Of a stretch of 64,000 bases of DNA, positions 54,712 to 63,795 are shown piece after piece. The position numbers and the translations under genes are program-made. How positions within the stretch are numbered: position 1 is the stretch's first letter; each line of letters starts with the position of its first letter. The stretch is from Vibrio celticus (GTDB lineage Bacteria > Pseudomonadota > Gammaproteobacteria > Enterobacterales > Vibrionaceae). The DNA lies in the NCBI RefSeq assembly GCF_024347335.1, contig NZ_AP025463.1:806001-870000 (forward strand), written 5' to 3'. The notes under the pieces are model-generated. The model had not been told where the DNA came from, did not search any database, and saw only the letters and a list, made by a program, of their open reading frames with translations.

Positions 54712-55539
54712 TTATGCAGCTTTTCTCAAAATAGGGTCTAGCAAGCGACTCGGTAAGATCCTTTTCAATACCGCGAACACTTTAGTTGGGGTCGTAACTC
54801 GGTATCTTAGCTTGGGTTTGTCAGCGGTGAGAGCATGGAATACTGGCTCAATACAGCTTTCTGGAGGCAGAACAAAAGCGTTATTCGATGATTCTTTTTC
54901 GAGTCGATCCTTTTGTTGCTGGTACGCGTCTTGGTGAGCGCTGTCAGAAATGTTGATCCATTTATTGAACGCTTTCAGGGCGTTGGTTCTAAATTGAGTC
55001 TCAATTGGCCCAGGTTGCAGTAATGAGATCTGTATACTACTGCCATGCAGTTCTAATCGTAAGGTATCCGTCCAACCCTCAATCGCGAATTTAGAAGCAT
55101 TATACGCACCACGATACTTCATGGCTGCAAAACCTAATACGGAACTGTTTTGTACGATTCGACCTTCGCCACGCTCGCGCATGTGCGGAAGGATCTGACA
55201 GACGAGATGATGCCAACCAAAGAAGTTGGTTTCGAATTGTTCTCTGAGCCCTTGGGTCGGTAAGTCTTCTAGCGCACCTGCTTGACCGTAAGCACCGTTA
55301 TTGAATAATCCATACAATCCATTAGGTGCGAGATCAATAGCAAGCTTGGCGCCATGCTCAATACTTTCTTGGTTGGAAAGATCTAATTGAATACAGGTGA
55401 GGCCTTCATCTTGAAGGCGTTGAACATCTTGTGGATCACGACAAGATGCAATGACATGAAAACCACGCTTTTGAAGTGCATGAGCACATGTATAGCCAAT
55501 ACCTGTTGAGCAACCGGTAATAAGAATCGACTTGTTCAC
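54712..55539 (-). CDS. Short-chain dehydrogenase/reductase (YbbO-like)
   Basis: 275 residues. SDR fold with the NAD(P) motif TGCSTGIGY (residues 8-16), the NNGAYG motif in place of NNAG, the catalytic Ser in QNSSVLG, and YNASK-type YxxxK (YNASKFA). Likely reduces aldehydes, as YbbO does for fatty and retinoid aldehydes; substrate here is unknown. Follows the cnoX neighbourhood as in E. coli. Confidence 0.88.
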   Translation of the reverse strand: MNKSILITGCSTGIGYTCAHALQKRGFHVIASCRDPQDVQRLQDEGLTCIQLDLSNQESIEHGAKLAIDLAPNGLYGLFNNGAYGQAGALEDLPTQGLREQFETNFFGWHHLVCQILPHMRERGEGRIVQNSSVLGFAAMKYRGAYNASKFAIEGWTDTLRLELHGSSIQISLLQPGPIETQFRTNALKAFNKWINISDSAHQDAYQQQKDRLEKESSNNAFVLPPESCIEPVFHALTADKPKLRYRVTTPTKVFAVLKRILPSRLLDPILRKAA

Positions 55540-55582
55540 ACTTAATCCTTTATTAGAGTCTCTATCGCTCTAGGGTAAAGAA

Positions 55583-56497
55583 TTAGTCTTGATGTTGTAA
55601 CAAGTTTTTTAGTGCTGGCTCGATTCTTGAGTAACTAAAGATGAATCCCATCTCAGTGAGTTTCTTCGGCTTGGAGCGAATGCTGTCAAATAGCAAGCAA
55701 GATGATTCCCCCATTAGAATCGACATTGCCCATTTCGGCGTGAATAAGAAATGCGGTCGGCCTAATTGTTTCGCTAACGTGCTGCTGAACAGTTTGTTGG
55801 TCACAGGGTGAGGGGCACACATATTGAATTCCCCTTGAGCGTGAGGGATAGACAACAAGTAGTTGATGGCTCTCACCATATCGAGAATGTGAATCCATGG
55901 CATGTACTGCTCACCTGAACCTAGTGGACCACCGACGCCGAGTTTATAGGGCAATAACATCTTCTTGAGTGCGCCGCCATTCTCGCCGAGTACAACCCCT
56001 GTTCGCAGTAGTATCACGCGTGTACTTTCTGATTGTGCTCTCTTGGCTATCTCTTCCCAGTGGGCACAGACTTTATGAGGAAAGCTTTCATCTTCTACTT
56101 GCAGTGACTCGTCAAACGGGTGCTGCTGTTGATCTCCATAGTAGCCGACGGCTGAACCGCTAATAAAAGCGTGTGGCGGGTTGCTACTGGCATGAATTAG
56201 TTCGACCAGCTTTTCAGTGATGTGCCAGCGACTGTTACAGATCCTCTCTTTTTGCTCTGTACTCCAACGCTTATCGGCAATCGGTTCACCCGCGAGGTTG
56301 ACCACCACATCAAAGTCATTGAGATCACTGAGCTCATCAAGGGATTGAATGTAATGAAGGTTGTTCTGGTTGAGGTGATTTAGGTTTTGCTTCGCATTTT
56401 CAGGACTCCGCGTCAGCAATGTCACGTCGTCAGTGTTCCAACTCTTGACCAATTCAGAGCCAATAAATCCAGTACCACCCGTTAACAATATCTTCAT
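55583..56497 (-). CDS. TIGR01777 family nucleoside-diphosphate-sugar epimerase (YfcH-like)
   Basis: 304 residues. N-terminal Rossmann motif TGGTGFIG (residues 6-13), NLAGEPIADKRW typical of the YfcH family, SAVGYYG with the catalytic Tyr region, and a DUF1731 C-terminal part. Function unknown. ATG at 56497 gives the family start MKILLTGGTG; the frame extends 11 codons upstream. Ends 44 bases before the SDR gene start. Confidence 0.9.
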   Translation of the reverse strand: MKILLTGGTGFIGSELVKSWNTDDVTLLTRSPENAKQNLNHLNQNNLHYIQSLDELSDLNDFDVVVNLAGEPIADKRWSTEQKERICNSRWHITEKLVELIHASSNPPHAFISGSAVGYYGDQQQHPFDESLQVEDESFPHKVCAHWEEIAKRAQSESTRVILLRTGVVLGENGGALKKMLLPYKLGVGGPLGSGEQYMPWIHILDMVRAINYLLSIPHAQGEFNMCAPHPVTNKLFSSTLAKQLGRPHFLFTPKWAMSILMGESSCLLFDSIRSKPKKLTEMGFIFSYSRIEPALKNLLQHQD

Positions 56498-56785
56498 ACC
56501 AATCTCCCTATTAAACATAATTATAGACACGGCTTGTTTTTAATCGCCATTCAATACGAAAAAATCACTATAACGATCAGTTGGTTTCAATAGTGTGATC
56601 CCCAAATTACGCCTTTTAAATTTAAGAATGAGTGAAATAAAATTCATTTGGCCAGGAAGTATACCGTTATCACACTTATGGGTTTTACTCGGATATGTTA
56701 CCAACTGCGTAATATTTATCACATAAGGAATGATAAGGATTTGCCATGATTATTAGTAACTCATAATCAGCGACAAGGAATTGCG

Positions 56786-57520
56786 ATGACGGCGGTGCTT
56801 GCTTTGTTTCGAGCCATGTTAGGTAGCCTGAGAGATCTATTGCCGATCGTGGCGGTGATCGCTTTTTTCCAGCTTGCTGTCTTGCAAGAGCCACTTCCTC
56901 ATCTGTTATCAATTCTAACTGGCTTAGTGCTGGTGGTGTTTGGTCTGACTTTCTTTATCTTTGGCCTTGAAATGGGGTTGTTCCCGATTGGCGAATCGAT
57001 GGCTCAAGCTTTTGCGCGAAAGGGCAGTGTGTTCTGGCTATTGACCTTCGCTTTTTGTTTGGGTTTTGGTACCACCATTGCCGAACCTGCGTTAACCGCA
57101 GTGGCGGCCGAAGCCGCGGAAGTGGCCGCCGAGGGAGGCGTCATCCCCAATACGTTAGATGAAATGGAAGAATATGCAGATGGTCTGCGTTTCACCGTAG
57201 CATTGTCTGTCGGTATCGCTATTTTACTTGGGGTGCTGCGAATCTTAAAAGGTTGGCCAATTCAGTACATGATCATCGGTGGCTATATTGGAGTTGTGGT
57301 GCTTACTGCATTTGCTCCGGAAAACATTATTGGGATTGCGTATGACTCTGGTGGAGTGACAACATCGACGATCACCGTTCCACTGGTGACAGCACTGGGG
57401 GTGGGGTTAGCCTCGTCGATTAAAGGACGAAATCCTATGATTGATGGCTTTGGATTGATTGCATTTGCTTCGTTGTTGCCGATGATGTTTGTCATGGTTT
57501 ATGGGATGGTGGTGACATGA
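56786..57520 (+). CDS. DUF1538 membrane protein, first subunit (UmpA-like)
   Basis: 244 residues with seven or so membrane segments. Conserved motifs shared with the next gene: GFGTTIAEPALTAVA (about 92-106), YDSGGVTTSTITVPLVTALG (about 188-207) and GRNPMIDGFGLIAFASLLP. As I recall, a DUF1538 pair (UmpAB) in Halomonas acts as a two-component Na+(Li+,K+)/H+ antiporter; the same may hold here. ATG follows AAGGA. First of a four-gene coupled operon. Confidence 0.88.
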   Translation: MTAVLALFRAMLGSLRDLLPIVAVIAFFQLAVLQEPLPHLLSILTGLVLVVFGLTFFIFGLEMGLFPIGESMAQAFARKGSVFWLLTFAFCLGFGTTIAEPALTAVAAEAAEVAAEGGVIPNTLDEMEEYADGLRFTVALSVGIAILLGVLRILKGWPIQYMIIGGYIGVVVLTAFAPENIIGIAYDSGGVTTSTITVPLVTALGVGLASSIKGRNPMIDGFGLIAFASLLPMMFVMVYGMVVT

Positions 57521-58311
57521 TCAGTGTGCAGCAATTTATCGACACCTTTTTAGGTACCGTGATGGATGTAATTCCGATTGCGGTGATCATCTTTGGTTTT
57601 CAGTTGGCGGTATTACGTAAGCCTGTGAACAATTTAGCTAAGGTGCTGATTGGTTTCTTTTACGTCATCCTTGGTTTGTCTCTTTTCTTGATGGGATTGG
57701 AACTTGCACTGTTTCCCTTAGGGGAGACGATGGCCATGCAACTGACCGAGCCAAGTTTCCTGACTGAGTTTAAGGTCAGCTCTGGCCTTACGTTGGTTTG
57801 GTTTGACTATTATTGGGTTTATCTTTTTGCATTCTGTATTGGTTTTAGCACCACAATCGCCGAGCCTTCGTTGATTGCTGTGGCAATTAAGGCGAATCAA
57901 GTCTCGGGCGGCAGTATCAGTGTTAATGGGCTGAGAATCGCCGTGGCATTGGGTGTCGCTATTGGTATCTCGCTTGGAAGCTATCGGATTGTTGCTGGAG
58001 ACCCGATCCATTACTACATCATTTTTGGTTATGTCGTCGTGGTCATTCAAACCTTTTACGCCCCAAAACTCATTATTCCATTGGCCTACGACTCGGGTGG
58101 CGTAACTACATCAACGGTGACGGTCCCTTTAGTGACCGCGCTCGGGCTTGGACTCGCTTCAACCGTACCAGGAAGAAATCCTGTCATTGATGGCTTTGGG
58201 TTGATCGCCTTTGCCAGCTTATTTCCCATCATTTCAGTGATGGGCTATGCCCAAATAACACAATGGTTAAACCGTTTACACACCTCTAAGGAGAGCAAAG
58301 ATGCGCTTTAA
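57517..58311 (+). CDS. DUF1538 membrane protein, second subunit (UmpB-like)
   Basis: 264 residues. Paralogue of the preceding gene with matching GFSTTIAEPSLIAVA, YDSGGVTTSTVTVPLVTALG and GRNPVIDGFGLIAFASLFP motifs, clearly from one duplication. Longer by a loop around residues 72-95. The ATG overlaps the previous stop by 4 bases (ATGA), so the two subunits are made together. A heteromeric transporter is likely. Confidence 0.88.
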   Translation: MISVQQFIDTFLGTVMDVIPIAVIIFGFQLAVLRKPVNNLAKVLIGFFYVILGLSLFLMGLELALFPLGETMAMQLTEPSFLTEFKVSSGLTLVWFDYYWVYLFAFCIGFSTTIAEPSLIAVAIKANQVSGGSISVNGLRIAVALGVAIGISLGSYRIVAGDPIHYYIIFGYVVVVIQTFYAPKLIIPLAYDSGGVTTSTVTVPLVTALGLGLASTVPGRNPVIDGFGLIAFASLFPIISVMGYAQITQWLNRLHTSKESKDAL

Positions 58312-58651
58312 ACTTATCTTAGCGTTTGTAGAAGAGAGCAAGACCGACACTGTGCTCGATGCCGCGCGTGACGCGGGCGCGACTGGAGCAACGGTGATTA
58401 ACAATGCCAGAGGGCAAGGTTTAAACCAAAAAACCACCTTCTTTGGCTTAACGTTAGAGGTGCAAAAAGATGTGTTGCTGTTTGTGGTTGAGGAACACTT
58501 AGCTCGGCATATTCTCGAAACTATTGGCGAAGTCGGTGAGTTTGACCAGGAGTCAGGACAAGGTATAGCGGTGCAGATCGATATCGAAGACGCAGTCGGG
58601 GTTGCGCATCAAGTCGAGACATTAACTAAGGTTGTGGAGGATGAGTTATGA
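58301..58651 (+). CDS. PII-family (GlnB-like) regulatory protein
   Basis: 116 residues. Ferredoxin-like PII fold: beta-1 LILAFVEESKTD, a helix with AARDAGATGATVINNARGQG, a short T-loop with no Tyr equivalent to the uridylylated Tyr51, and a B-loop-like ESGQGIAVQID. It overlaps the upstream gene by 11 bases. PII proteins bind ATP/ADP and often gate transporters beside them, so it probably controls the DUF1538 pair. Not a GlnB/GlnK nitrogen sensor of classical type. Confidence 0.83.
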   Translation: MRFKLILAFVEESKTDTVLDAARDAGATGATVINNARGQGLNQKTTFFGLTLEVQKDVLLFVVEEHLARHILETIGEVGEFDQESGQGIAVQIDIEDAVGVAHQVETLTKVVEDEL

Positions 58652-59055
58652 GTACCAGTGAAAAAATCCGAGTAGGTGATGTCATGGCCAATACGTACGT
58701 GATTATCGATGGGCTAACCACTGTTTTAGAAGCGATAGAGATGGCGAAGAAGCACAAAGTGAAAGCCATCATTGTCGATAAGCGCCACGAAGATGATGAA
58801 TACGGCATCGTATTGATGAATGACATTGCCAAGAAAGTACTGGCTAAGAACCGATCTCCGAAGCGAACCAATGTTTATGAGATCATGACCAAGCCAGCGC
58901 TAAGCGTGTCTGCTGAGATGAACGTAAAATACTGCGCTCGCCTATTTGAACGCTTTGGTATTAGTCGTGCGCCAGTCGTTTGTGACAACAAGATAGTCGG
59001 TATGGTTAGTTACAATAATATCGTAATCAACGGTATGGCGAGAGATGACGTGTAG
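58648..59055 (+). CDS. Two-CBS-domain (Bateman module) protein
   Basis: 135 residues made of two CBS motifs (about 8-68 and 75-130): VGDVMANTYVII..GIVLMNDIAKKVL and VYEIMTKPALSV..IVGMVSYNNIV. No catalytic domain. Such modules bind adenine nucleotides or similar ligands. The ATG overlaps the PII stop by 4 bases. Likely a second nucleotide-responsive regulator of the DUF1538 transporter. Confidence 0.87.
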   Translation: MSTSEKIRVGDVMANTYVIIDGLTTVLEAIEMAKKHKVKAIIVDKRHEDDEYGIVLMNDIAKKVLAKNRSPKRTNVYEIMTKPALSVSAEMNVKYCARLFERFGISRAPVVCDNKIVGMVSYNNIVINGMARDDV

Positions 59056-59102
59056 CATTTAGATACGTACAATAGGCTGATAAACTTTATGGAGAAGTAC
59101 GT

Positions 59103-59648
59103 GTGAAATTATTCTTTGCTTCAGACCTACACGGTTCGCTGCCAGCAACAGAAAAAGTATTAGAGCTATACCAAGCCTCTGGTGCACAATATTTGGTTCT
59201 ATTGGGTGATATTCTGAATCATGGTCCAAGAAACCCGATTCCAGAGGGATACAACCCGCCGGCGGTTGCAGATAAGTTGAATGCGTTTTCTCAAGAGATC
59301 ATTGCCGTTCGTGGTAACTGCGATAGCGAAGTGGATCAGATGTTGTTGTCTTTTCCAATGATGATGGATTACTCGTGGGTGCTATTAGAATCAGGCCAAC
59401 GTATCTTCCTAACCCATGGTCATTTGTACAATACCAATAAACGCCCTGCGCTGAAGGCAGGCGATATTATTGCACACGGTCATACCCATATTCCTGTCGC
59501 CGAATACCAAGACGACATCTTTATCTTTAATCCTAGCTCGGTGACGTTCCCACGAGAGGGACACGCGGCGAGCTATGGCATCTATGAAAACAATACCTTC
59601 AAAGTCATTAGCCTTGAAGGTGATGTTCTCGTGAGTGGTCAGCTTTAA
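59103..59648 (+). CDS. yfcE: Phosphodiesterase YfcE
   Basis: 181 residues, calcineurin-like metallophosphoesterase. Metal motifs: SDLHGS, LGDILNHGP, RGNCDSE and THGHLYN, then GHTHIP. E. coli YfcE hydrolyses phosphodiester model substrates; the natural one is unknown. GTG start at 59103 fits MKLFFASDLHG. 47 bases after the CBS gene without a terminator, so possibly read from the same message. Confidence 0.93.
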   Translation: MKLFFASDLHGSLPATEKVLELYQASGAQYLVLLGDILNHGPRNPIPEGYNPPAVADKLNAFSQEIIAVRGNCDSEVDQMLLSFPMMMDYSWVLLESGQRIFLTHGHLYNTNKRPALKAGDIIAHGHTHIPVAEYQDDIFIFNPSSVTFPREGHAASYGIYENNTFKVISLEGDVLVSGQL

Positions 59649-59672
59649 ATCATTGGATCGGCTGTGAAAGGC

Positions 59673-59993
59673 TTATTTTGAGTCTACGTGGCCGAGATCT
59701 CTGTCTGGAGCAATGATATTTCGCACTCTTTGCTTCAGAATTTTAGCTTCTGGAAAACCGTCATCTGTTTTTCTTTCCCAAATCTGCACACCATTACAAA
59801 AGATTTCGAACCTGCCTCCGGTGTCTGGGTGTAAGCTCACTTGTTCAATTTCTTCGCTGAAGGTATGCAGTAGCTCTTGGCATAACCAACTAGAGCGAAG
59901 CATCCAATTGCATTGACGGCAATAATGTATGGCGATTGATGCTTTTGCTGCTGTTTCTTTCGCTGGCGCCAGATTAGGTTGTTCCGTTTTCAT
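59673..59993 (-). CDS. SelT/SelW/SelH-family thioredoxin-like protein
   Basis: 106 residues. The CXXC of the family is in IHYCRQCNWML (about residues 24-27), with both positions Cys and no selenocysteine codon. Followed by FEIFCNGVQIWERKTDDGFPEAK, typical of the Rdx group. Probable redox role, partner unknown. Convergent with yfcE. Confidence 0.87.
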   Translation of the reverse strand: MKTEQPNLAPAKETAAKASIAIHYCRQCNWMLRSSWLCQELLHTFSEEIEQVSLHPDTGGRFEIFCNGVQIWERKTDDGFPEAKILKQRVRNIIAPDRDLGHVDSK

Positions 59994-60041
59994 GGTTAAT
60001 CCTTAAAATGCTACATCCGTAATTTGATACCAACGGCTAAC

Positions 60042-60068
60042 AAAAAAGGGGCTTCATGCCCCTTTTTT
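60042..60068. terminator. Terminator after toxS
   Basis: A6-GGGGC/GCCCC-T6 with a 5-base loop; stem and both tracts are perfect. Placed for the minus-strand toxRS unit. Confidence 0.93.
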
Positions 60069-60128
60069 CTATTGGTTTACCGTTTCATGGTATTCAGCTA
60101 TTCATAAACAGTAAATAGCGATCCAATC

Positions 60129-60644
60129 TTAGTTTGAAAACAATACGGTAGAACCATGATTTAAGCTAGTCAGTAGCAGTGCCTTCGGGTTAACAATATC
60201 TATGCGGCGGCTTTGCTCTGCGTCCATCTTAATGACTTGAGTGATCAGCTCTAGCTGTTCTTCTGAAAAGTCTTGGCGCTGAGCCGAGGTCACATCTTTA
60301 AACTCCGTTGGCGAAACCAGTAAGTAATTATCGTTAATATCCCACTGACCCGTTTCAGAGATGTTGATGACATTCGCAGGCTCAGTTTGATTACCGTAAA
60401 GTCTCACCACTGACATTCTTAAATATGTACCATTTGGTAGGTATTTCGCATTCGATGATAGTTCAACTCTACGAAGCGGGCCGATGGAGTCAGCTTGCTT
60501 GTTATCGCTAATTAGCGTCACCATTCTCGACTGCCATTCATGCTGAGTGAGCAAGCGCTCTACTTTTGCATTGCTGCTCCAATATAGCCAACCACTCAAG
60601 AATGCCGATAGAACCAGTAAGATAATCGATACTTTTAATTTCAT
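60129..60644 (-). CDS. toxS: ToxS, membrane partner of ToxR
   Basis: 171 residues. One membrane segment near the N-terminus (about 5-22) and a periplasmic domain that in relatives stabilises the ToxR periplasmic domain and helps sense bile. Identified mainly by position directly after toxR and by length and topology. ATG at 60644, one base after the toxR stop, is chosen; a GTG at 60656 lies inside toxR. Confidence 0.88.
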   Translation of the reverse strand: MKLKVSIILLVLSAFLSGWLYWSSNAKVERLLTQHEWQSRMVTLISDNKQADSIGPLRRVELSSNAKYLPNGTYLRMSVVRLYGNQTEPANVINISETGQWDINDNYLLVSPTEFKDVTSAQRQDFSEEQLELITQVIKMDAEQSRRIDIVNPKALLLTSLNHGSTVLFSN

Positions 60645-60645
60645 G

Positions 60646-61557
60646 TTACTTACCACCGTTACAAATGTCGTTTACATCCGACTGGTTTGCGTAAATTCTT
60701 AGGGTTACATTTTCGCTCGAGTAATCTTGCGGGTGAATGTAGTTGAGGGCAAGGTTATTGGTTTGTCCTCCTGTAGCGATCACTTCAGCCGGCTTTAACA
60801 CACCAGTGTGATTCGTGTTGTAACTTAATACACACTTTTCTATTGCTGGCAGCCAACTGCTGAGGTCTGGGTGGTTAACCGGTGATTGAACCTTTACACC
60901 ATCCACTTCAGTCAAAATCGTGAACTCGGACTCCACCGGGGTAGTAAACGTTAAAACGAGAATCGGCATGATGAAAGCGGCAAGCAGTAACCAAAATGTT
61001 AACCATTTATTGGTGCTTTTAGCCGGAGCTACAACAGGAGCGGTTGCTGGTTCTACTGCCACTTTAGTTTGTTGAACTTTTGTAATTGGCTCAGGTTCAA
61101 CCGTTTCAGTGATCGCATCTTCAGTCGCTGCAGGCGTTGCAAACGTTAGGATAGGCTCAACGTCATTTTCTGCAATTTCAGCGGCTACTGGCTGATCATT
61201 TGATGACAGTGGCGCAGAGCGCTCAACGGTCGCAATAAATTGGTAACCGCGCTTCGGTACTGTCTTTACGAATTCAGGAGATTTAGTCGAATCTTTGAGC
61301 ATCTTTCTCAGAGTCGATACGGCTTGCGTTAAGCTTGAGTCATCAACCTCAAAGCCTTGGTCTCGCCAAACATACTCATGCAATTCATTACGAGTGATAA
61401 CTTCATTAGGCCTTTCTGACAGCATCAAGAGAATGCGGCTTTCATTGCTACCAAGACGTACGACTTCACCGTCGCTCATTTGATCGACAAGTGAATTGCT
61501 GTTTGGGTCGAATACGAACCGTTGTGCGAGAATAAACTTTGTGCCGATATTACTCAT
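60646..61557 (-). CDS. toxR: ToxR, membrane-bound transcriptional regulator
   Basis: 303 residues. Cytoplasmic winged-HTH of OmpR type (about 10-112; ESRILLMLSERPNEVITRNEL, KTVPKRGYQF), an acidic Pro/Thr/Val-rich linker (about 115-182), one membrane segment (about 185-205), and a periplasmic domain with Cys242 and Cys299 forming the known redox pair. Controls porins and, in pathogens, virulence genes. Divergent from htpG. Confidence 0.96.
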   Translation of the reverse strand: MSNIGTKFILAQRFVFDPNSNSLVDQMSDGEVVRLGSNESRILLMLSERPNEVITRNELHEYVWRDQGFEVDDSSLTQAVSTLRKMLKDSTKSPEFVKTVPKRGYQFIATVERSAPLSSNDQPVAAEIAENDVEPILTFATPAATEDAITETVEPEPITKVQQTKVAVEPATAPVVAPAKSTNKWLTFWLLLAAFIMPILVLTFTTPVESEFTILTEVDGVKVQSPVNHPDLSSWLPAIEKCVLSYNTNHTGVLKPAEVIATGGQTNNLALNYIHPQDYSSENVTLRIYANQSDVNDICNGGK

Positions 61558-61723
61558 TGAATTCTTCTATTTTGGATTGTTTTGGGGGGCGAAATAGACA
61601 AATCTCAGGTGAAGTTCCGTTAATTCTTCACCAAATCATGGCTTATTTTATGTTCTTTTATATTTATCAGGCTCAAGGATAATAAAAACAGATAAAAAAA
61701 ACAGTGTTTTTATGATTTTTGAC

Positions 61724-61751
61724 CTTGAATTTACATTTGTCATCCTCATGT
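61724..61751 (+). promoter_or_regulatory. Sigma-32 heat-shock promoter of htpG
   Basis: CTTGAAT, exactly 13 bases, then CCTCATGT: 6/7 and 7/8 matches to CTTGAAA-N13-CCCCATnT. Lies in the divergent toxR-htpG region, 77 bases before the htpG ATG. Confidence 0.88.
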
Positions 61752-61828
61752 TAATGAACAGAAGAGTGGCATCAAGTGTTACGCCCCTATGATTATTCAA
61801 CATAAAGTATAGATGTTTTGGAGTAAAA

Positions 61829-63733
61829 ATGAGCGAAACGGCAACGCAAAATAAAGAGACTCGTGGCTTTCAATCTGAAGTAAAACAACTACTTCATCTA
61901 ATGATTCACTCTCTGTATTCAAATAAAGAAATCTTTCTACGTGAGCTGATCTCTAACGCATCTGACGCGGCTGACAAGCTTCGTTTTCAAGCCCTATCTA
62001 ATGGTGACCTTTACCAAGGCGATGCTGATTTAGGTGTAAAACTTTCATTCAACGCTGAAGCAAATACCTTAACGATCTCTGATAACGGTATCGGCATGAG
62101 CCGTGACAACGTTATTGAGCATTTAGGTACGATTGCTAAATCAGGTACAGCAGACTTTTTCTCAAAACTGTCTGAAGACCAAAGCAAAGACTCTCAATTG
62201 ATTGGTCAATTTGGTGTGGGTTTCTATTCTGCGTTCATCGTTGCTGACGCGGTAACGGTTCGCACTCGTGCGGCTGGCCTAGCAAACAATGAAGCCGTTC
62301 AATGGCACTCTGCTGGCGAAGGCGATTACACCATCGAAGACATCACTAAAGAATCTCGCGGTACTGACATCATTCTGCATATGCGTGAAGACGGTAAGGA
62401 GTTCTTAAACGAATGGCGCCTGCGTGAAGTGATTGGTAAGTACTCTGATCACATCGGTATCCCTGTTTCTATCTTCACAGCCGTGAAAGATGACGAAGGT
62501 AAAGACACCGAAGAGAAGCATTGGGAACAGATTAACAAGGCGCAAGCGCTTTGGACTCGTAACAAATCTGATATCGAGAAAGAAGAGTACCAAGAGTTCT
62601 ACAAGCACGTATCTCACGATTTCGCTGATCCACTAACGTGGAGCCACAACAAGGTTGAAGGTAAGAACGACTACACAAGCCTGCTTTACATCCCAGCGAA
62701 AGCACCTTGGGATATGATGAACCGTGACCATAAGAGCGGCTTAAAGCTTTATGTGCAACGTGTATTCATCATGGATGATGCTGAACAGTTCATGCCATCT
62801 TACATGCGTTTTGTTCGCGGTTTGATTGATTCAAACGATCTGCCTTTGAACGTGTCGCGTGAAATCCTGCAAGACAACAAGGTGACTCAGTCTCTTCGTG
62901 GCGCATGTACCAAGCGTGTGCTGACTATGCTTGAGCGCATGGCGAAGAATGACAATGACAAGTATCTAGAGTTTTGGAAAGAGTTTGGTCTAGTAATGAA
63001 AGAAGGCCCAGCTGAAGACATGGCGAACAAAGAGAAGATCGCTGGTCTACTTCGTTTCTCATCAACGGAAGTGGATTCTGCTGAACAAACTATCAGCCTT
63101 GAATCTTACGTTGAACGCATGAAAGAAGGCCAAGATAAGATTTACTACCTAACAGCGGATAGCTACGCTGCAGCTAAGAACAGCCCACACTTGGAGCAGT
63201 TCAAAGCGAAAGGTATTGAAGTGGTTCTAATGTACGATCGCATTGATGAGTACGTTATGAACTATCTAACTGACTTTGATGGCAAACAATTCCAATCGAT
63301 CACAAAAGCAGGCTTAGATCTAAGCAAGTTTGAAGGTGAAGAAGAGAAAGAGAAGCAGAAAGAGACTGAAGAAGAGTTCAAGTCTGTTGTAGAGCGCACT
63401 CAATCTTACCTAGGTGGTCGTGTTAAAGAAGTTCGTACGACCTTCAAGCTAGCAACAACACCTGCGGTTGTAGTAACGGACGACTTCGAAATGGGCACGC
63501 AAATGGCTAAGCTTCTTGAAGCTGCTGGTCAAGCTGCGCCTGAAGTGAAGTACATCTTCGAGATTAACCCTGAGCACGCTCTGGTTAAACAAATGGCCGA
63601 TGAAGCAGACGAGCAAGCGTTTGGTCGTTGGGTTGAGTTGCTACTTGGGCAAGCGATGCTGGCTGAAAAGGGCTCAATGGAAGATCCGTCACAATTCTTG
63701 GGTGCAATCAACGAGCTACTGACAAAGCGTTAG
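61829..63733 (+). CDS. htpG: Molecular chaperone HtpG (Hsp90)
   Basis: 634 residues. N-terminal GHKL ATPase (Glu in LRELISNASDAADKLRF, Asp in ISDNGIGMS, glycine lid IGQFGVGFYS), middle client-binding domain (about 225-500; Arg in LPLNVSREILQDN), and C-terminal dimerisation domain (about 510-634). Single gene with sigma-32 promoter and terminator. In V. cholerae it is likewise divergent from toxR. Confidence 0.98.
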   Translation: MSETATQNKETRGFQSEVKQLLHLMIHSLYSNKEIFLRELISNASDAADKLRFQALSNGDLYQGDADLGVKLSFNAEANTLTISDNGIGMSRDNVIEHLGTIAKSGTADFFSKLSEDQSKDSQLIGQFGVGFYSAFIVADAVTVRTRAAGLANNEAVQWHSAGEGDYTIEDITKESRGTDIILHMREDGKEFLNEWRLREVIGKYSDHIGIPVSIFTAVKDDEGKDTEEKHWEQINKAQALWTRNKSDIEKEEYQEFYKHVSHDFADPLTWSHNKVEGKNDYTSLLYIPAKAPWDMMNRDHKSGLKLYVQRVFIMDDAEQFMPSYMRFVRGLIDSNDLPLNVSREILQDNKVTQSLRGACTKRVLTMLERMAKNDNDKYLEFWKEFGLVMKEGPAEDMANKEKIAGLLRFSSTEVDSAEQTISLESYVERMKEGQDKIYYLTADSYAAAKNSPHLEQFKAKGIEVVLMYDRIDEYVMNYLTDFDGKQFQSITKAGLDLSKFEGEEEKEKQKETEEEFKSVVERTQSYLGGRVKEVRTTFKLATTPAVVVTDDFEMGTQMAKLLEAAGQAAPEVKYIFEINPEHALVKQMADEADEQAFGRWVELLLGQAMLAEKGSMEDPSQFLGAINELLTKR

Positions 63734-63768
63734 TCTTTCGACTTTAGGTTAAGCCAAAAATTGTAATA

Positions 63769-63795
63769 AAAAGCTCGCAAATGCGGGCTTTTTTT
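63769..63795 (+). terminator. Rho-independent terminator after htpG
   Basis: AAAGCTCGC/GCGGGCTTT (one mismatch) with a 4-base loop and T7. Confidence 0.88.
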
